A stretch of DNA of 64,000 nucleotides from Methylocystis sp. (GCA_016178015.1 JACOUB010000008.1:1-64000); one strand, 5' to 3'. Numbered from the stretch's first letter, positions 46,935 through 57,407 are shown. Numbers and translations are program-made. The notes: a model not told the origin generated them from the letters alone.

Positions 46935-48257
46935 GTGACGAATGCATCGACCACCGCCGGAACGCCGACCCGAAAGCCTCTGTACAAACTGCTCTATGTT
47001 CAGGTTTTGGCGGCCATCGTGCTCGGCGCGGCGTTCGGCGCTGAGTTTCCGGCGTACGCCGCCAGCGACTGGGTCAAGGCGCTCGGCGACGGCTTCATCA
47101 AACTCATCAAGATGGTGATCGCGCCCATCATCTTCTGCACGGTCGTTGCGGGAATTGCACAGATAAGAGACGCCAAGAAGGTCGGCCGCGTCGGCGTCAA
47201 GGCGCTCGTTTATTTCGAGGTCGTCTCGACCTTCGCGCTGGCGCTCGGGCTCCTGGTCGGCAATTTTGTGCGGCCGGGCGCCGGCTTCTCCGGCGCCGCC
47301 GACGCCGGCGCAGTCGCCCCATACGCCGAGCCGGCGGCGCATCAAAGTCCCGCCGATTTCGTGCTCAACATCATCCCGGACAGCGTCATCGGCGCCTTCG
47401 CCAGGGGCGACATTTTGCAAGTGGTGCTGTTTTCGATCCTCTTTGGATTTGCGCTGATGGCGTTCGGCGAACGCGGCGGCGCCCTTCGCACCTTCGTCGA
47501 CGACGCGGGCCGCGCCATGTTCGGCGTCATCGCCATCGTCATGAAGGCCGCGCCGGTCGGGGCCTTTGGCGCGATGGCCTACACGATCGGCAAATACGGC
47601 TCGCAATCGCTTTTGAACCTCGTCTGGCTGATCGGCTCTTTCTACCTCACGGCCTTCCTGTTCGTGATCGTCGTGCTCGGCCTCATCGCCCGGCTGGTCG
47701 GTTTCAATGTTTTCCGCTTCCTCGCCTATATCAAGGAGGAGTTGCTCGTCGTGCTGGGCACGTCCTCGTCCGAGAGCGCCCTGCCGCAACTGATGGAGAA
47801 ACTGGAGCAACTCGGCTGTTCCAAGTCCGTCGTCGGCCTCGTCGTGCCGACCGGCTATTCGTTTAACCTCGACGGCACCAATATCTATATGACGCTGACG
47901 ACCTTGTTCATCGCGCAAGCCCTGGGCGCGGACCTCTCGATAACGCAACAATTGACCATTCTGGCCGTCGCCATGTTGACCTCGAAGGGCGCGTCGGGCG
48001 TCACCGGCGCGGGCTTCGTCACCTTGGCGGCGACGCTCGCCTCCGTCGATCCGCGCCTCGTTCCGGGCATGGCGTTGGTCCTGGGCATCGACAAATTCAT
48101 GAGCGAATGCCGGGCCTTGACCAATATCTGCGGCAATGGCGTCGCGGCGATCGTCGTCTCCTTGTGGGAAGGCGAGCTCGATCGCGCCAAGCTCGCGGCG
48201 GCTTTGAAGAAAAAGATCGATCCGAGCGACGTCGAGACGGCGGTGACGACGGGGTGA
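46935..48257 (+). CDS. dctA: Dicarboxylate/amino acid:cation symporter (DctA-like)
   Basis: 440 residues from a GTG at 46935. Eight-helix SLC1/DAACS fold: [40 protein letters not shown], the serine-rich HP1 [20 protein letters not shown] and the HP2/TM7 [20 protein letters not shown], plus [20 protein letters not shown]. Imports C4-dicarboxylates such as succinate and malate. DctA rather than GltP is supported by the LP-QLMEKLE segment. The upstream in-frame extension is REP-derived and was excluded. Confidence 0.93.
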   Translation: MTNASTTAGTPTRKPLYKLLYVQVLAAIVLGAAFGAEFPAYAASDWVKALGDGFIKLIKMVIAPIIFCTVVAGIAQIRDAKKVGRVGVKALVYFEVVSTFALALGLLVGNFVRPGAGFSGAADAGAVAPYAEPAAHQSPADFVLNIIPDSVIGAFARGDILQVVLFSILFGFALMAFGERGGALRTFVDDAGRAMFGVIAIVMKAAPVGAFGAMAYTIGKYGSQSLLNLVWLIGSFYLTAFLFVIVVLGLIARLVGFNVFRFLAYIKEELLVVLGTSSSESALPQLMEKLEQLGCSKSVVGLVVPTGYSFNLDGTNIYMTLTTLFIAQALGADLSITQQLTILAVAMLTSKGASGVTGAGFVTLAATLASVDPRLVPGMALVLGIDKFMSECRALTNICGNGVAAIVVSLWEGELDRAKLAAALKKKIDPSDVETAVTTG

Positions 48258-48457
48258 CGGTTGTTCTGATCACCCCGAAATGTCGGCTTTTAATCCGCAT
48301 TTTTTCTTGAGGGGGCGGTTGCGCCGCCAAATGGGACGTGCTAGAACAAAACTAGAACGGAAGCGGCCGCGGTCAAAGGATTTGTGGACAAGAGCCGGCG
48401 GCCGCCAGTTTCGTCGCGGATTGGTCTAGGGTGAGCGCGCAAGAGGGGAGAAGCGAC

Positions 48458-48961
48458 ATGGCAGGCAGCGTCAACAAAGTGATCCTGATCGGCAACCTGG
48501 GGCGCGACCCGGAGGTGCGCACGCTTCCCTCGGGCGACCGCATCGTTTCCTTTTCGGTGGCGACGACCGAATCCTGGCGCGACCGCCAGACGGGCGAGCG
48601 CAAGGAGCGCACCGAGTGGCACAACGTCTCGATCTTCAACGAGAATATCGGCAAGATCGCGGAGCAGTATTGCAGGAAGGGTTCGAAAATATATCTCGAA
48701 GGGCAGTTGCAGACGCGCGAATACACCGACAAGGACGGCAACCAGCGCAAGGTGACCGACGTCGTGTTGCAGCGTTTTCGCGGCGAGCTCACGCTGCTCG
48801 ACAGCAAGGGGCGCGGCGAGGGCGCGAGCGAGAGCGGCTATAGCGGCGGCAATTTCGCGCCCGGCGGCGGCGCCAGTTTGGGACGCGCATCGCCGGCGGA
48901 ACCCGCAGCCGCCGGCGGCAGACGACTGGCGGAACAACTGGACGACGACATTCCGTTTTGA
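48458..48961 (+). CDS. ssb: Single-stranded DNA-binding protein
   Basis: 167 residues from the ATG at 48458. OB fold SVNKVILIGNLGRDPEVRTL, TEWHNVSIFNENIGKIAEQY and KIYLEGQLQTREYTDKDGNQ, a Gly-rich linker and the acidic tip DDDIPF that recruits repair partners. Divergently related to uvrA in many alphaproteobacteria; here dctA has been placed between them. Confidence 0.97.
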   Translation: MAGSVNKVILIGNLGRDPEVRTLPSGDRIVSFSVATTESWRDRQTGERKERTEWHNVSIFNENIGKIAEQYCRKGSKIYLEGQLQTREYTDKDGNQRKVTDVVLQRFRGELTLLDSKGRGEGASESGYSGGNFAPGGGASLGRASPAEPAAAGGRRLAEQLDDDIPF

Positions 48962-49084
48962 GGTTAGGCCCTGTCGACGACGCCTAATGCCGGTCCGGCA
49001 ATGCGGCGCCGCCGTCCTCTGACTTGATCGCCAACCCCATGGCGATCGGGCGAATGAGGTTGCGCGTGACGAGGCCGTTCGATT

Positions 49085-49194
49085 CCCTCTCCCGCGAAGC
49101 GGGGGGGGCTAGGGAGGGGGCATCTCGGAGCAAAATTGTTCCAGGACGGACCGCCCCCTCTCCAACTCTCCCCCGCGTTCCGCGGGAGAGAGGG
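49085..49194. repeat. REP doublet (CCCTCTCCCGCG variant)
   Basis: Units at 49085-49121 and 49153-49194, opposite orientation, stems CTCTCCCGCG/CGCGGGAGAG. Between ssb and the small membrane protein gene. Confidence 0.8.
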
Positions 49195-49304
49195 CAGATT
49201 GCGCCCCCTTGCCGACATTCACCCGCTTGCCAACCCGGGCTTGCGCCGGAACCGGCAATCGGATAGCACCCGCGCTGGATCAGCGCGAAAGGTCGCTCGC
49301 GTCC

Positions 49305-49538
49305 ATGAGCAAGAAGCCCATCAACCTCGTCCGTTTGTCGACGCTGGTCGCCGTGGCGATCCTTGTTGGCACCGAACTCGTCGGCGCCTCCTGGGCGGCC
49401 GGCTGGGCGCTCGGCGGGCTGTTCCAGCTCGACCCCCTGGTCAGCCGCATCTTCGAGGCGATCTTCGCCCTCGTCGGCTTCGTCGGACTGTTCTTCTTCA
49501 TGCGCACGGCGGTGCGCCACGAGCCCATCCGCGGTTAG
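49305..49538 (+). CDS. Small two-helix membrane protein, unknown
   Basis: 77 residues from the ATG at 49305. MSKKPINLVRLSTLVAVAIL followed by two transmembrane helices (VGASWAAGWALGGLFQL and IFALVGFVGLFFFMRTAV). Resembles a family of short alphaproteobacterial inner-membrane proteins with no known role. 166 bp upstream of the glucan gene and perhaps cotranscribed. Confidence 0.75.
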   Translation: MSKKPINLVRLSTLVAVAILVGTELVGASWAAGWALGGLFQLDPLVSRIFEAIFALVGFVGLFFFMRTAVRHEPIRG

Positions 49539-49703
49539 GATTTTCTGGCGAGCCGCATACCAGTTGTTCACCCGAGCATGCTCTCATTCGCCAAGCCGAA
49601 GCGCGTTCGCCCACACAGCTGGTTTCCACTTTTACAGGACGCTCTTTAGAACTCGACCCCGACGCTCCAGCGATTCGGGCCCGGCGCGCGTGAGGATTTT
49701 TGC

Positions 49704-51287
49704 ATGATCGACAAGCCAGATCGCCGGTCGTTCCTCAAGGTCGCCGCCGCCTCGAGCGCCCTCGGCGCCGTCGGCGTAACGAGCGCCGACGCCGCCGCCC
49801 CCCCGAGCAATCTGAAGCTCGGCCCGGCCGAACCCTTTTCGTTCGAGAGCTTCAAGGAAACCGCGCGGCGCCGCGTTGCCGAACCGTACAAGCCGCCGAC
49901 GCCGCCCGACCCCGAAATCGTCGGCAAGATCGATTACGAGACCTGGGGCAAGATCACCTACAACACCGATCACGCCCTGTTCGCCGAAGGGCCGCAACGG
50001 TTTCCGGTCGAATTCTTCCATCTCGGCATGTTCTTCAGGAAGCCTGTGCGCATGTACGTGGTCGAGGCTGGGCAAGCGCGCGAAATCATTTACGATCCGA
50101 GCTATTTCAATATGCCGGAAGATTCGATCGCCCGCCGCCTGCCGCCCGGCGCGGGCTTTGCCGGCTTTCGCATCCAAGAGGCGAAGGACGGCGGGCTCGA
50201 CTGGCGCAAGAACGATTGGGCGGCGTTCCTCGGCGCCGCCTATTTCCGCGCCATCGGCGAACTGCGCCAATATGGACTGTCAGCGCGCGCCATCGCGCTG
50301 GACACTTGGGTCGCTAGCAAGAGCGAGGAATTTCCGGACTTCACCAATGTCTATATCGGGCCGCAGTCAGACGGCGGCGTGGCGGTTCATCTGCTGCTCG
50401 AGGGTCCCTCCATCGTCGGCGCGTTCCGCTTCCTGATGACGCGCGGCAAGGGCGTCGTCATGGACATCGACTGCGCCTTGTTTTTGCGCGGAAGCTTCAC
50501 GCGCTTCGGCGTCGCCCCGCTCACCTCGATGTATTGGTTCTCGGAAACCAAGAAGCCAATGGGCGCGGACTGGCGCCCCGAGGTGCACGACTCCGATGGT
50601 CTGTGCATGTGGACGGGGGCGGGCGAGCGACTGTGGCGTCCGCTCAACAATCCCGGCCGCGTGATGGCCTCCGCCTTCGGCGACAATAACCCGAAGGGTT
50701 TCGGGCTGCTGCAACGCGACCGCAATTTCGATCATTATCTCGATGGCGTGCTTTACGACCACCGTCCGAGCGTGTGGGTCGAGCCCAAAGGCGATTGGGG
50801 CAAGGGCGCCGTTCACCTCGTCGAAGCTCCCACCGACGACGAAATCCACGACAATATCGTCGCCATGTGGGTCCCGGAGAAACCGGCGGTTGCGGGTTCC
50901 GCGTTCGAATTCTCCTATCGGCTGCATTGGCTTGCCGACGAGCCCTACCCGCCGCCGCTCGCCCGCTGCGTCGCCACCCGCCTCGGCAACGGCGGCCAGC
51001 CCGGCAAGCCCCGCCCCGCGGGCGTGCGCAAATTCATGGTCGAGTTCTTGGGCGGCGCGCTGGAGCGTCTCCCGTTCGGCGTCAAGCCCGAGCCGGTGCT
51101 GTGGGCCTCGCGCGGGACCTTCTCGTATATCTTTACCGAGGCGGTGTCCGACCGCGTTCCCGGACATTGGCGCGCCCAGTTCGATCTGACGGTCGAGGGC
51201 GCCGACCCGGTGGAGATGCGGCTATTTCTCAAATCCGGCGACACGGTTCTCTCGGAGAACTGGCTGTTTCAATACCATCCGTTTTGA
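49704..51287 (+). CDS. opgD: Glucan biosynthesis protein D/G (periplasmic)
   Basis: 527 residues with a Tat leader (RRSFLKVAAASSALGAVGV) as in OpgD. Family blocks: FSFESFKETARRRVAEPYKP, INYNTDHALF-like KITYNTDHALFAEG, FFHLGMFFRKPVRMYVVE, FPDFTNVYIG, LTSMYWFSETKK and GRVMASAFGDNNPKGFGLLQ. Acts in periplasmic cyclic or branched beta-glucan production (osmoregulated glucans). opgG/opgH partners are not adjacent. D versus G is chosen on the Tat signal. Confidence 0.92.
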   Translation: MIDKPDRRSFLKVAAASSALGAVGVTSADAAAPPSNLKLGPAEPFSFESFKETARRRVAEPYKPPTPPDPEIVGKIDYETWGKITYNTDHALFAEGPQRFPVEFFHLGMFFRKPVRMYVVEAGQAREIIYDPSYFNMPEDSIARRLPPGAGFAGFRIQEAKDGGLDWRKNDWAAFLGAAYFRAIGELRQYGLSARAIALDTWVASKSEEFPDFTNVYIGPQSDGGVAVHLLLEGPSIVGAFRFLMTRGKGVVMDIDCALFLRGSFTRFGVAPLTSMYWFSETKKPMGADWRPEVHDSDGLCMWTGAGERLWRPLNNPGRVMASAFGDNNPKGFGLLQRDRNFDHYLDGVLYDHRPSVWVEPKGDWGKGAVHLVEAPTDDEIHDNIVAMWVPEKPAVAGSAFEFSYRLHWLADEPYPPPLARCVATRLGNGGQPGKPRPAGVRKFMVEFLGGALERLPFGVKPEPVLWASRGTFSYIFTEAVSDRVPGHWRAQFDLTVEGADPVEMRLFLKSGDTVLSENWLFQYHPF

Positions 51288-51507
51288 GCCGCCTTCAATT
51301 ATCGAAAACAACAATGGCGGCGAGCGGCGGCCTATCGTCTGGACATGGCGAGATGCGACCGATATCAGTTAGCCGCCGTCAGGGGCGTCGAGGCCCTATG
51401 CCGCGATGCGCGTCAACGGGTTGACACGGTCGAGCTGGGCGCTTTTAAAGCGTCGCATGATCTCGCGCCCACGAGCAGTCGCGTCGCCGGTCGGAGCGTA
51501 TTTGAAG

Positions 51508-52737
51508 ATGACAAAGCGGATATCGAAATGTCGCGTCAGCGGCTCGTCGCATCTCCTATCGGTGCTGTCGCTTGGCGATCAGGCCTTGACCGGCGTCTTT
51601 CCGTCGAAGCGCGAGACGCCGGTGACCATCGGTCCGCTCGAGCTCGTCTGGTGCCCGGATTCCGGTTTGTTGCAGCTTGCTCATAGCTATGAAGCAAGCG
51701 AAATGTACGGCGAGAACTATGGCTATCGCTCGGGCCTCAACCAATCGATGGTGCGTCATCTCACGCACAAGATCGCCCATCTCGAAAAGTTTGTCGGACT
51801 TGCAGGGGGCGACGTCGTTCTCGACATCGGCTCCAACGACGCGACCTCGCTCAAAGCTTACCAGACGCCATCTCTCACCAGAATCGGCATCGATCCGACG
51901 GGCGCCAAGTTCCGCAAATATTATCCAGACGGCGTGCGCCTTGTGCCGGACTTTTTCTCTGCGCAGGCGTTCGAGAGCGTCGCGAAGAACAGGGCCCGGA
52001 TCGTAACGTCGATCGCGATGTTCTATGATCTCGACGATCCCGTCTGGTTCGCGCGCGAGGTGGCCAAGGTTCTCGCTCCCGACGGCGTCTGGCATTTCGA
52101 GCAGAGCTATATGCCGTCGATGCTCAGGCTTACGTCCTATGACACGATTTGCCACGAGCACGTGGAATATTACTCGCTCGGCGTCATACGCTACATTCTC
52201 GAAGCGGCCGATTTGCAAATACTCGATGTTCAGATGAACGCCGTCAACGGCGGCAGTTTCGCGGTTACGGCGGGGCGCCGGCAATCGCCGCACCAGCGCA
52301 ATTCGGCGGTCATCGACTGGATGCTTGCTCAAGAAGAGCGGATGAGCCTGCATACGCCGCGCCCCTATCGCGAATTCGAGGACCGCGCCTTCCGCCATCG
52401 CGAGGACTTGCGGCGTCTTCTCAGAGCGCTGAAAGACGACAACAAGCGGATACTCGGCTACGGCGCCTCCACCAAAGGCAATGTGGTTTTACAGTTTTGC
52501 GGCATCGGTCCCGACCTGGTCGAGGCGATCGCCGAAGTCAATCCGGACAAGTTCGGCTGTTTCACGCCCGGCACGCACATTCCGATCATCTCGGAAGCCG
52601 AGGCGCGGGCCATGAACCCGGATTACTTCCTGGTGCTGCCGTGGCACTTCAAGGACGGCATCCTGCAACGCGAGCAGAATTATCTTGCCAACGGCGGCAA
52701 GATGATCTTTCCGTTCCCGGAAATCGAGATCGTATGA
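51508..52737 (+). CDS. SAM-dependent methyltransferase, C-methyltransferase-like
   Basis: 409 residues from the ATG at 51508. N-terminal Cys/zinc-type segment (CRVSGSSHLLSVLSLGDQAL, WCPDSGLLQLAHSY), central methyltransferase domain with VLDIGSNDATSLKAY (SAM loop), WHFEQSYMPSMLR and TICHEHVEYYSL, and a C-terminal domain with GYGASTKGNVVLQFCG. This three-part layout is that of sugar C-methyltransferases (TylC3/NovU type) that act on NDP-hexoses. Likely modifies a surface sugar. 26 bp upstream of the next gene. Confidence 0.88.
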   Translation: MTKRISKCRVSGSSHLLSVLSLGDQALTGVFPSKRETPVTIGPLELVWCPDSGLLQLAHSYEASEMYGENYGYRSGLNQSMVRHLTHKIAHLEKFVGLAGGDVVLDIGSNDATSLKAYQTPSLTRIGIDPTGAKFRKYYPDGVRLVPDFFSAQAFESVAKNRARIVTSIAMFYDLDDPVWFAREVAKVLAPDGVWHFEQSYMPSMLRLTSYDTICHEHVEYYSLGVIRYILEAADLQILDVQMNAVNGGSFAVTAGRRQSPHQRNSAVIDWMLAQEERMSLHTPRPYREFEDRAFRHREDLRRLLRALKDDNKRILGYGASTKGNVVLQFCGIGPDLVEAIAEVNPDKFGCFTPGTHIPIISEAEARAMNPDYFLVLPWHFKDGILQREQNYLANGGKMIFPFPEIEIV

Positions 52738-52763
52738 GCGTTGTGGGCGCAAGGCGATAGAAC

Positions 52764-54512
52764 ATGGTCAGCGGCCTTATCGTATCCCACAAGGGAGACC
52801 ATTGCGGGGTCTACCAGTACGGAAGAAATTTGCTTTCAATACTATCGAGCGACAAAAGCATCGCCTGGTCCTACAGCGAATGCGCAAATTTGGAGGAACT
52901 GGAAGCGGCTGTTGATCGCGCGAGGCCGGATGCGATCCTGTTCAATCACCATCCTAGCACGACGCCATGGCTAACCGGCGCGCCGGTGGCCGAGCTGGGG
53001 GCGACCCTCTTTGGCCTTCTACATGGCGTAGATCAAGCATTAGCTGACAAAGCAAATGCGGATCCCTTCGATTTCCTCATCTGTCTTGATCCGACGCTCA
53101 TACCGCGCAACCCGAAAACTTTGCGCGCGCCGCGCTTCCTTCCCGCAGAGCCGATGACGCCGCCGCCGCCGCCGGAGGTCTTCACCATTGGCTCCTTCGG
53201 CTTCGCGACGCCGGGAAAGGGATTCGACCGCCTTTGCGCGCTTGTCAATCAGCAATTCGATCGCGCCGTCATTCGGCTCAATTTGCCCGCGCATGACAAC
53301 CCAGATATCGTTTCGGACCAGGATGTTGCCGCCGTCATCGAAAAGTGCCGAAACGCCATCACGAAACCTGGAATTGAGCTGACGATCACGCGTGATTTCT
53401 TCGATAACGCGCAAATCGTCGAGTTCCTCGCGTCGAACACGATGAATGCGTTTCTTTACGAGGAAATGCCCTCCTACGGCATTTCCAGCTGTGTCGATTT
53501 TGCACTGGCTTCGGGGCGTCCATTCGCGCTAACCCGTTCTTCGACCTTCCGGCACTTGTTCCATGTCAATCCTTCAATATTCATCGAGGACCGCGGTTTG
53601 GCGGACATCGCTACGAGCGGCGCGTCGATGTTAGACGCCATCCGCGCCGCCGCGGCGCCAAAAAAAGCAGCCGTGGATTGGAATGCGACGATTCTCGACG
53701 CAATTGACTCCATAAAGGCAAGCCGCGCTACCCCCGATGGCCGCGGTTTCAACAAGATGCTCGACGACCGCTCGCGCCACGCTTATCGGGAGGCCCTGGC
53801 CGATCTCGCCAAATTTGCCCCTGAAATGCTCGCGCGCAAAATCGAACGCGCTAATATTCAGCAAGCCTTCGCTCTCGACGCCGCCCGGCGGTTTCTCGCC
53901 GACTGTCCCAATGCCCGCATTCTCGCAGCGGGATCCTTCGAGGACACCGCGGTGGCGACGCTGTGCGCGCAAGGCTATCGGATCGACGAGGTCGATCCCA
54001 ACGTCAACGGAATGACGTTGCAAGATTTCTATCTCTCGCCCAACGCGCAGCTCGGTTCCTACGATCTCATCTTGAGCGTTTCGGTGCTCGAACACGTCGC
54101 CGACGATGAACAATTCGTCCGGATCATCAGCGAATTCCTGCGGCCTGGCGGGCTCGCGGCGCTCACTGTCGATTTTGCGGAAGACTGGCGTCCCGGCAAG
54201 CGCAAGCCGGAGGTCGACCATCGCCTCTACACAACGCGCGACATTTGCGAAAGGCTGATGCCGGCCATCGGAGACTGCGTTCTTGTCGACCCGCCACGGT
54301 GGTCCGATGGCGTGGAAGATTTCGAGTACGAAGGATCGCGATACGGATTTGCCGGGTTCGTCTTCCGCAAGCTCGACGCGGACTCGATCCGCTTTGCCGC
54401 CAATCGCCCTGTCTGGCGCGAACTTTTATCGGAAGCTTCCCTCAGCAAAGAGAAATTGCGTTCCGGCGACAAGATGACGGCGATAAAGCGGCTGTTCAAC
54501 TATCGAGGGTAG
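52764..54512 (+). CDS. Glycosyltransferase-like domain fused to a methyltransferase domain
   Basis: 582 residues. Residues 1-~370 look like a GT-B-type fold: MVSGLIVSHKGDHCGVYQYG, ATLFGLLHGVDQALADKANA, TIGSFGFATPGKGFDRLCAL and ASNTMNAFLYEEMPSYGISS. Residues ~400-560 are a methyltransferase with ILAAGSFEDTAVATLCAQGY, LILSVSVLEHVADDEQFVRI and LRPGGLAALTVDFAED. Bifunctional proteins of this kind occur in polysaccharide clusters. It directly follows the C-methyltransferase gene and points towards a glycosyltransferase on the other strand. Exact acceptor unknown. Confidence 0.75.
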   Translation: MVSGLIVSHKGDHCGVYQYGRNLLSILSSDKSIAWSYSECANLEELEAAVDRARPDAILFNHHPSTTPWLTGAPVAELGATLFGLLHGVDQALADKANADPFDFLICLDPTLIPRNPKTLRAPRFLPAEPMTPPPPPEVFTIGSFGFATPGKGFDRLCALVNQQFDRAVIRLNLPAHDNPDIVSDQDVAAVIEKCRNAITKPGIELTITRDFFDNAQIVEFLASNTMNAFLYEEMPSYGISSCVDFALASGRPFALTRSSTFRHLFHVNPSIFIEDRGLADIATSGASMLDAIRAAAAPKKAAVDWNATILDAIDSIKASRATPDGRGFNKMLDDRSRHAYREALADLAKFAPEMLARKIERANIQQAFALDAARRFLADCPNARILAAGSFEDTAVATLCAQGYRIDEVDPNVNGMTLQDFYLSPNAQLGSYDLILSVSVLEHVADDEQFVRIISEFLRPGGLAALTVDFAEDWRPGKRKPEVDHRLYTTRDICERLMPAIGDCVLVDPPRWSDGVEDFEYEGSRYGFAGFVFRKLDADSIRFAANRPVWRELLSEASLSKEKLRSGDKMTAIKRLFNYRG

Positions 54513-54588
54513 TTGTCCGCCGGACGAAGATCGTTACGAGCCAACGATTGCCCCACCTGGAGCTGCGAGCGTCGCGCCCCACGGCTTG

Positions 54589-55605
54589 CTACGTGAACCC
54601 CTTCTCAAACCTTTCGCACCACACCTTGCTATTGCGTCGAAATCGCGCGGGCGATGTCACAGCATAGAGGAACCGCGTCCTCAGACTGTCATAAGAAAAG
54701 TCGCTGTATGCCATGCGGACGAGTTGATCCATTAGGGTCTTGCTCTCCACCTTTGGATTACGGCTGCACAAGAATTTTCCCAAAAGAAGCATGTTGACAT
54801 TGAACTCGTGCCTGATGACCCGCCTTACATGATACGCCTCGGCGCTGTCGTGGCCGAAAAACGTATCCGCGATCTTGTGATAACCCTCGATGGCGATCCG
54901 AAAGCGATTGACCATGCCCTTGTCCGCGAAGGAATCATTATCTGGACGGCGATCCAGATAAGCTTCGGTCAGACATTTCACGCTCAGACCGCCACGCATC
55001 AACTCGAACATCCGCGCCGCATGCGCCCAACAGCTGCCGACGAAATCTTCGTTGAGCGGAATCCGGTCCCAAGTCGCGCGTTTGACGAGGAGCCCGCCCA
55101 TGAAGCTAAAAAAGGCTTCCGTATTCACAGCCGCACTGAAATATTTCAGCCGACTTTTTTTATCGGAGAGCTCAAAGACAGCGTCGCGAGGCGAATTGAC
55201 GGTAGGCCACTCCACCCACTGCAATAAATCGATCCTGTATTCCCTATGTTTGCATAAATACAAATCGTGTCCGCTTTTAATCTCATCCAGCGCCTTGCGA
55301 AGCGCCCCACCATGCATGATGTCGTCGCCGCTGAACAGCCAGCAGTAGTCGCTCGTGGCGTATTCAACGCATTTCGCCATGTCCCGATCTATTCCGCCTT
55401 TGGCGGGCAGCCGAAAATATTTTATGTTTTTCCAGGTCTTCTGGAAATCGGCGACAACGTCCGCCGTATTGTCGGTGGAAGCGCCGTCAAGCACGACGAT
55501 TTCCACTTTCTCGGCATCATCTTGATGGAGGATGGAATTCAGAGTTTCCGGAATGAATTCTCCGAAATTATATATCGGAATGCAGATGGACAGGTTTGCA
55601 GACAT
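54589..55605 (-). CDS. GT2-family glycosyltransferase
   Basis: 338 residues. GT-A fold: LSICIPIYNFGEFIPETLNS, VEIVVLDGASTDNTADVVAD, and YCWLFSGDDIMHGGALRKAL with the D-D motif, then KYFSAAVNTEAFFSFMGGLL. Similar to glycosyltransferases of abequosyl/dideoxyhexosyl type. Convergent with the upstream bifunctional gene; together with 51508 and 52764 it forms a small surface-sugar cluster. Confidence 0.9.
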   Translation of the reverse strand: MSANLSICIPIYNFGEFIPETLNSILHQDDAEKVEIVVLDGASTDNTADVVADFQKTWKNIKYFRLPAKGGIDRDMAKCVEYATSDYCWLFSGDDIMHGGALRKALDEIKSGHDLYLCKHREYRIDLLQWVEWPTVNSPRDAVFELSDKKSRLKYFSAAVNTEAFFSFMGGLLVKRATWDRIPLNEDFVGSCWAHAARMFELMRGGLSVKCLTEAYLDRRPDNDSFADKGMVNRFRIAIEGYHKIADTFFGHDSAEAYHVRRVIRHEFNVNMLLLGKFLCSRNPKVESKTLMDQLVRMAYSDFSYDSLRTRFLYAVTSPARFRRNSKVWCERFEKGFT

Positions 55606-55782
55606 CGGTCCGTCGCGCCTTTCGTCGTTCGAACATGCCAGAAGGCTAATCGGGCGAAAGAATACTCAAACGCCAAGCGCACGGCAAGGCCACGAGGCCA
55701 GCCGCTCGGGTTCCAAGCCGCAAGGACCCCGCAAGCAAGAATTCGCGACAGAGCGGATTTTTCCACATTGGCGGGCGCACGA

Positions 55783-57174
55783 TCAATGCGCGGCCGTCAG
55801 CCGTGTGCGCGTCTCTCGCTCGTATCTCGTGAGCTTCGGGCTGATCGTCACTTCGTATGGCGCGGGTGCGAGTAAAAGGCAGGTCGCCGGAAGAGCGCCG
55901 ATCGCCTCGCTCGCATGAGCGCGCACTTGGGCGAGATCGAAGGCCTCGCCAGCGATGCAGCGGCCGGCCGCCATGACCGGGCGCAGCAGCGGAACGCCGG
56001 GAAGGCTCTCGTCGTGACGGCCGATCACGTCGCCAATCGCCTTTCCGTTGCGAAATTGTCGGAACGCCTGCTTGCGCCCCGGCAGATTGGCTTTGCCCGC
56101 CGACAGCTTCATGCGTCCCACCCCGGCGTATTCGGCAAGCTTGTAAGCCATGTCGAGCGTTGGAGCGTCGCCCGACGCCGCCATCTCGGCGCCCACCCCG
56201 AACATATCGATCGGGGCGTTGCGGGACGTCAGTTTGTCGATGGCGTCCTCGTCGAGACCGCCGCTCGCCATGATCTTGACGCCGTTCAATCCCGCCTGGT
56301 CGAGCATGCGGCGCGCGCTGCGGGCGAGCTGGTCGAGATCGCCCGAATCGAGGCGAATGGCGCGAAGCTTCAGGTCATCGCCGCGCCTTTGCGCGAGCGC
56401 AATCGCCTTCTTGACGCCCGCCAGCGTATCGTAAGTGTCGACCAACAAGGTCGTGTCCGGGAAGACTTTGGTGAAAGCGTCGAACGCCTCGGTCTCGGAG
56501 GAACATGCTTCAATGAAGCTGTGCGCCACGGTTCCGGCGACGGGAACGCCATAGGCCTTGGCGGCCGCCACATTCGAGGTCGCGGCTACGCCGCCGATGA
56601 ACAAGGCGCGCGCGCCCTTGGTCGCCGCATCCAACCCTTGCGCCCGTCTGGCGCCGAAATCGACGACCGCGCGTCCGCGCGCCGCCAGAACGATGCGCGC
56701 CGCTTTCGACGCCAGGATCGTTTGCAGCCCGATCTGATTGAGAACCAGAGTTTCGATGAGCTGCGCCTCGGCGATCGGCGCCGTGACCTCGAGGATCGGT
56801 TCGTTGGCAAAAAATGGCGTCCCCTCGCGCATCGCATCGATGTCGCCGGTGAATCGAAACCCGCGCAGCCAGTCGAGGAAGGACTCCGGAAATGGGCCGA
56901 GCGAGCCAAGGAAGCGCAATTGTTCGGGCTCGAAACGCAACGACTGGATCGCGTCCAAGAGATCGCCAAGGCCGCAGGCGATCAGAAAATTGCGGCGGGA
57001 GGGGAGCTTGCGCACGAACAAACTGAACGTCGCCCGCTCCGTCATGCCCAGTTCGAAATAGGCGCGAAGCATGGTGAATTCATAGAGATCGGCAAAGAGC
57101 GCGTTGCCCGGCAAGACCGCCTCGATCCGGCTGATTTGAAGGTGGGTGAATAAGGGCCTCCCTCCGACCGTCAT
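55783..57174 (-). CDS. pncB: Nicotinate phosphoribosyltransferase
   Basis: About 463 residues. NALFADLYEFTMLRAYFELG, DFGARRAQGLDAATKGARAL, GVAATSNVAAAKAYGVPVAG, LVDTYDTLAGVKKAI, IRLDSGDLDQLARSARRMLD and GGLDEDAIDKL mark the NAPRT family. Converts nicotinate plus PRPP to nicotinate mononucleotide, the first step of NAD salvage; PRPP could come from the neighbouring prs-like gene. The true start is uncertain: the ATG at 57174 lies in a REP and gives the peptide MTVGGRPLFTHLQ before the conserved core; a TTG near 57112 is an alternative. Confidence 0.93.
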   Translation of the reverse strand: MTVGGRPLFTHLQISRIEAVLPGNALFADLYEFTMLRAYFELGMTERATFSLFVRKLPSRRNFLIACGLGDLLDAIQSLRFEPEQLRFLGSLGPFPESFLDWLRGFRFTGDIDAMREGTPFFANEPILEVTAPIAEAQLIETLVLNQIGLQTILASKAARIVLAARGRAVVDFGARRAQGLDAATKGARALFIGGVAATSNVAAAKAYGVPVAGTVAHSFIEACSSETEAFDAFTKVFPDTTLLVDTYDTLAGVKKAIALAQRRGDDLKLRAIRLDSGDLDQLARSARRMLDQAGLNGVKIMASGGLDEDAIDKLTSRNAPIDMFGVGAEMAASGDAPTLDMAYKLAEYAGVGRMKLSAGKANLPGRKQAFRQFRNGKAIGDVIGRHDESLPGVPLLRPVMAAGRCIAGEAFDLAQVRAHASEAIGALPATCLLLAPAPYEVTISPKLTRYERETRTRLTAAH

Positions 57175-57305
57175 GCCCGCGCTTGTCGCGGGCATCCACG
57201 CAATGACGCCGCGAGAGGATTGAAAAAGTTGCGTAACGTCGTCGCTCCAATTGCATCATTTCGCAATGTCCCGGCGTGGATGGCCGGCACAAGGCCGGCC
57301 ATGAC
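57170..57305. repeat. Inverted pair of GGCCGG repeats upstream of pncB
   Basis: 57170-57201 (GTCATGCCCGCGCTTGTCGC plus flank) and 57274-57305 (GGCGTGGATGGCCGGCACAA plus flank) are of the family at 15742-15951. The first provides the apparent pncB initiation codon. Confidence 0.8.
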
Positions 57306-57407
57306 GGTTGGTGAGCGTTGGCTGGGGCAGGGCCGACCATGACATATGCGAGTCATTGTGCAAGGCCGTTGACGTAGAATTGCGTTTCGGCCTCACGGAA
57401 GCCGCGT

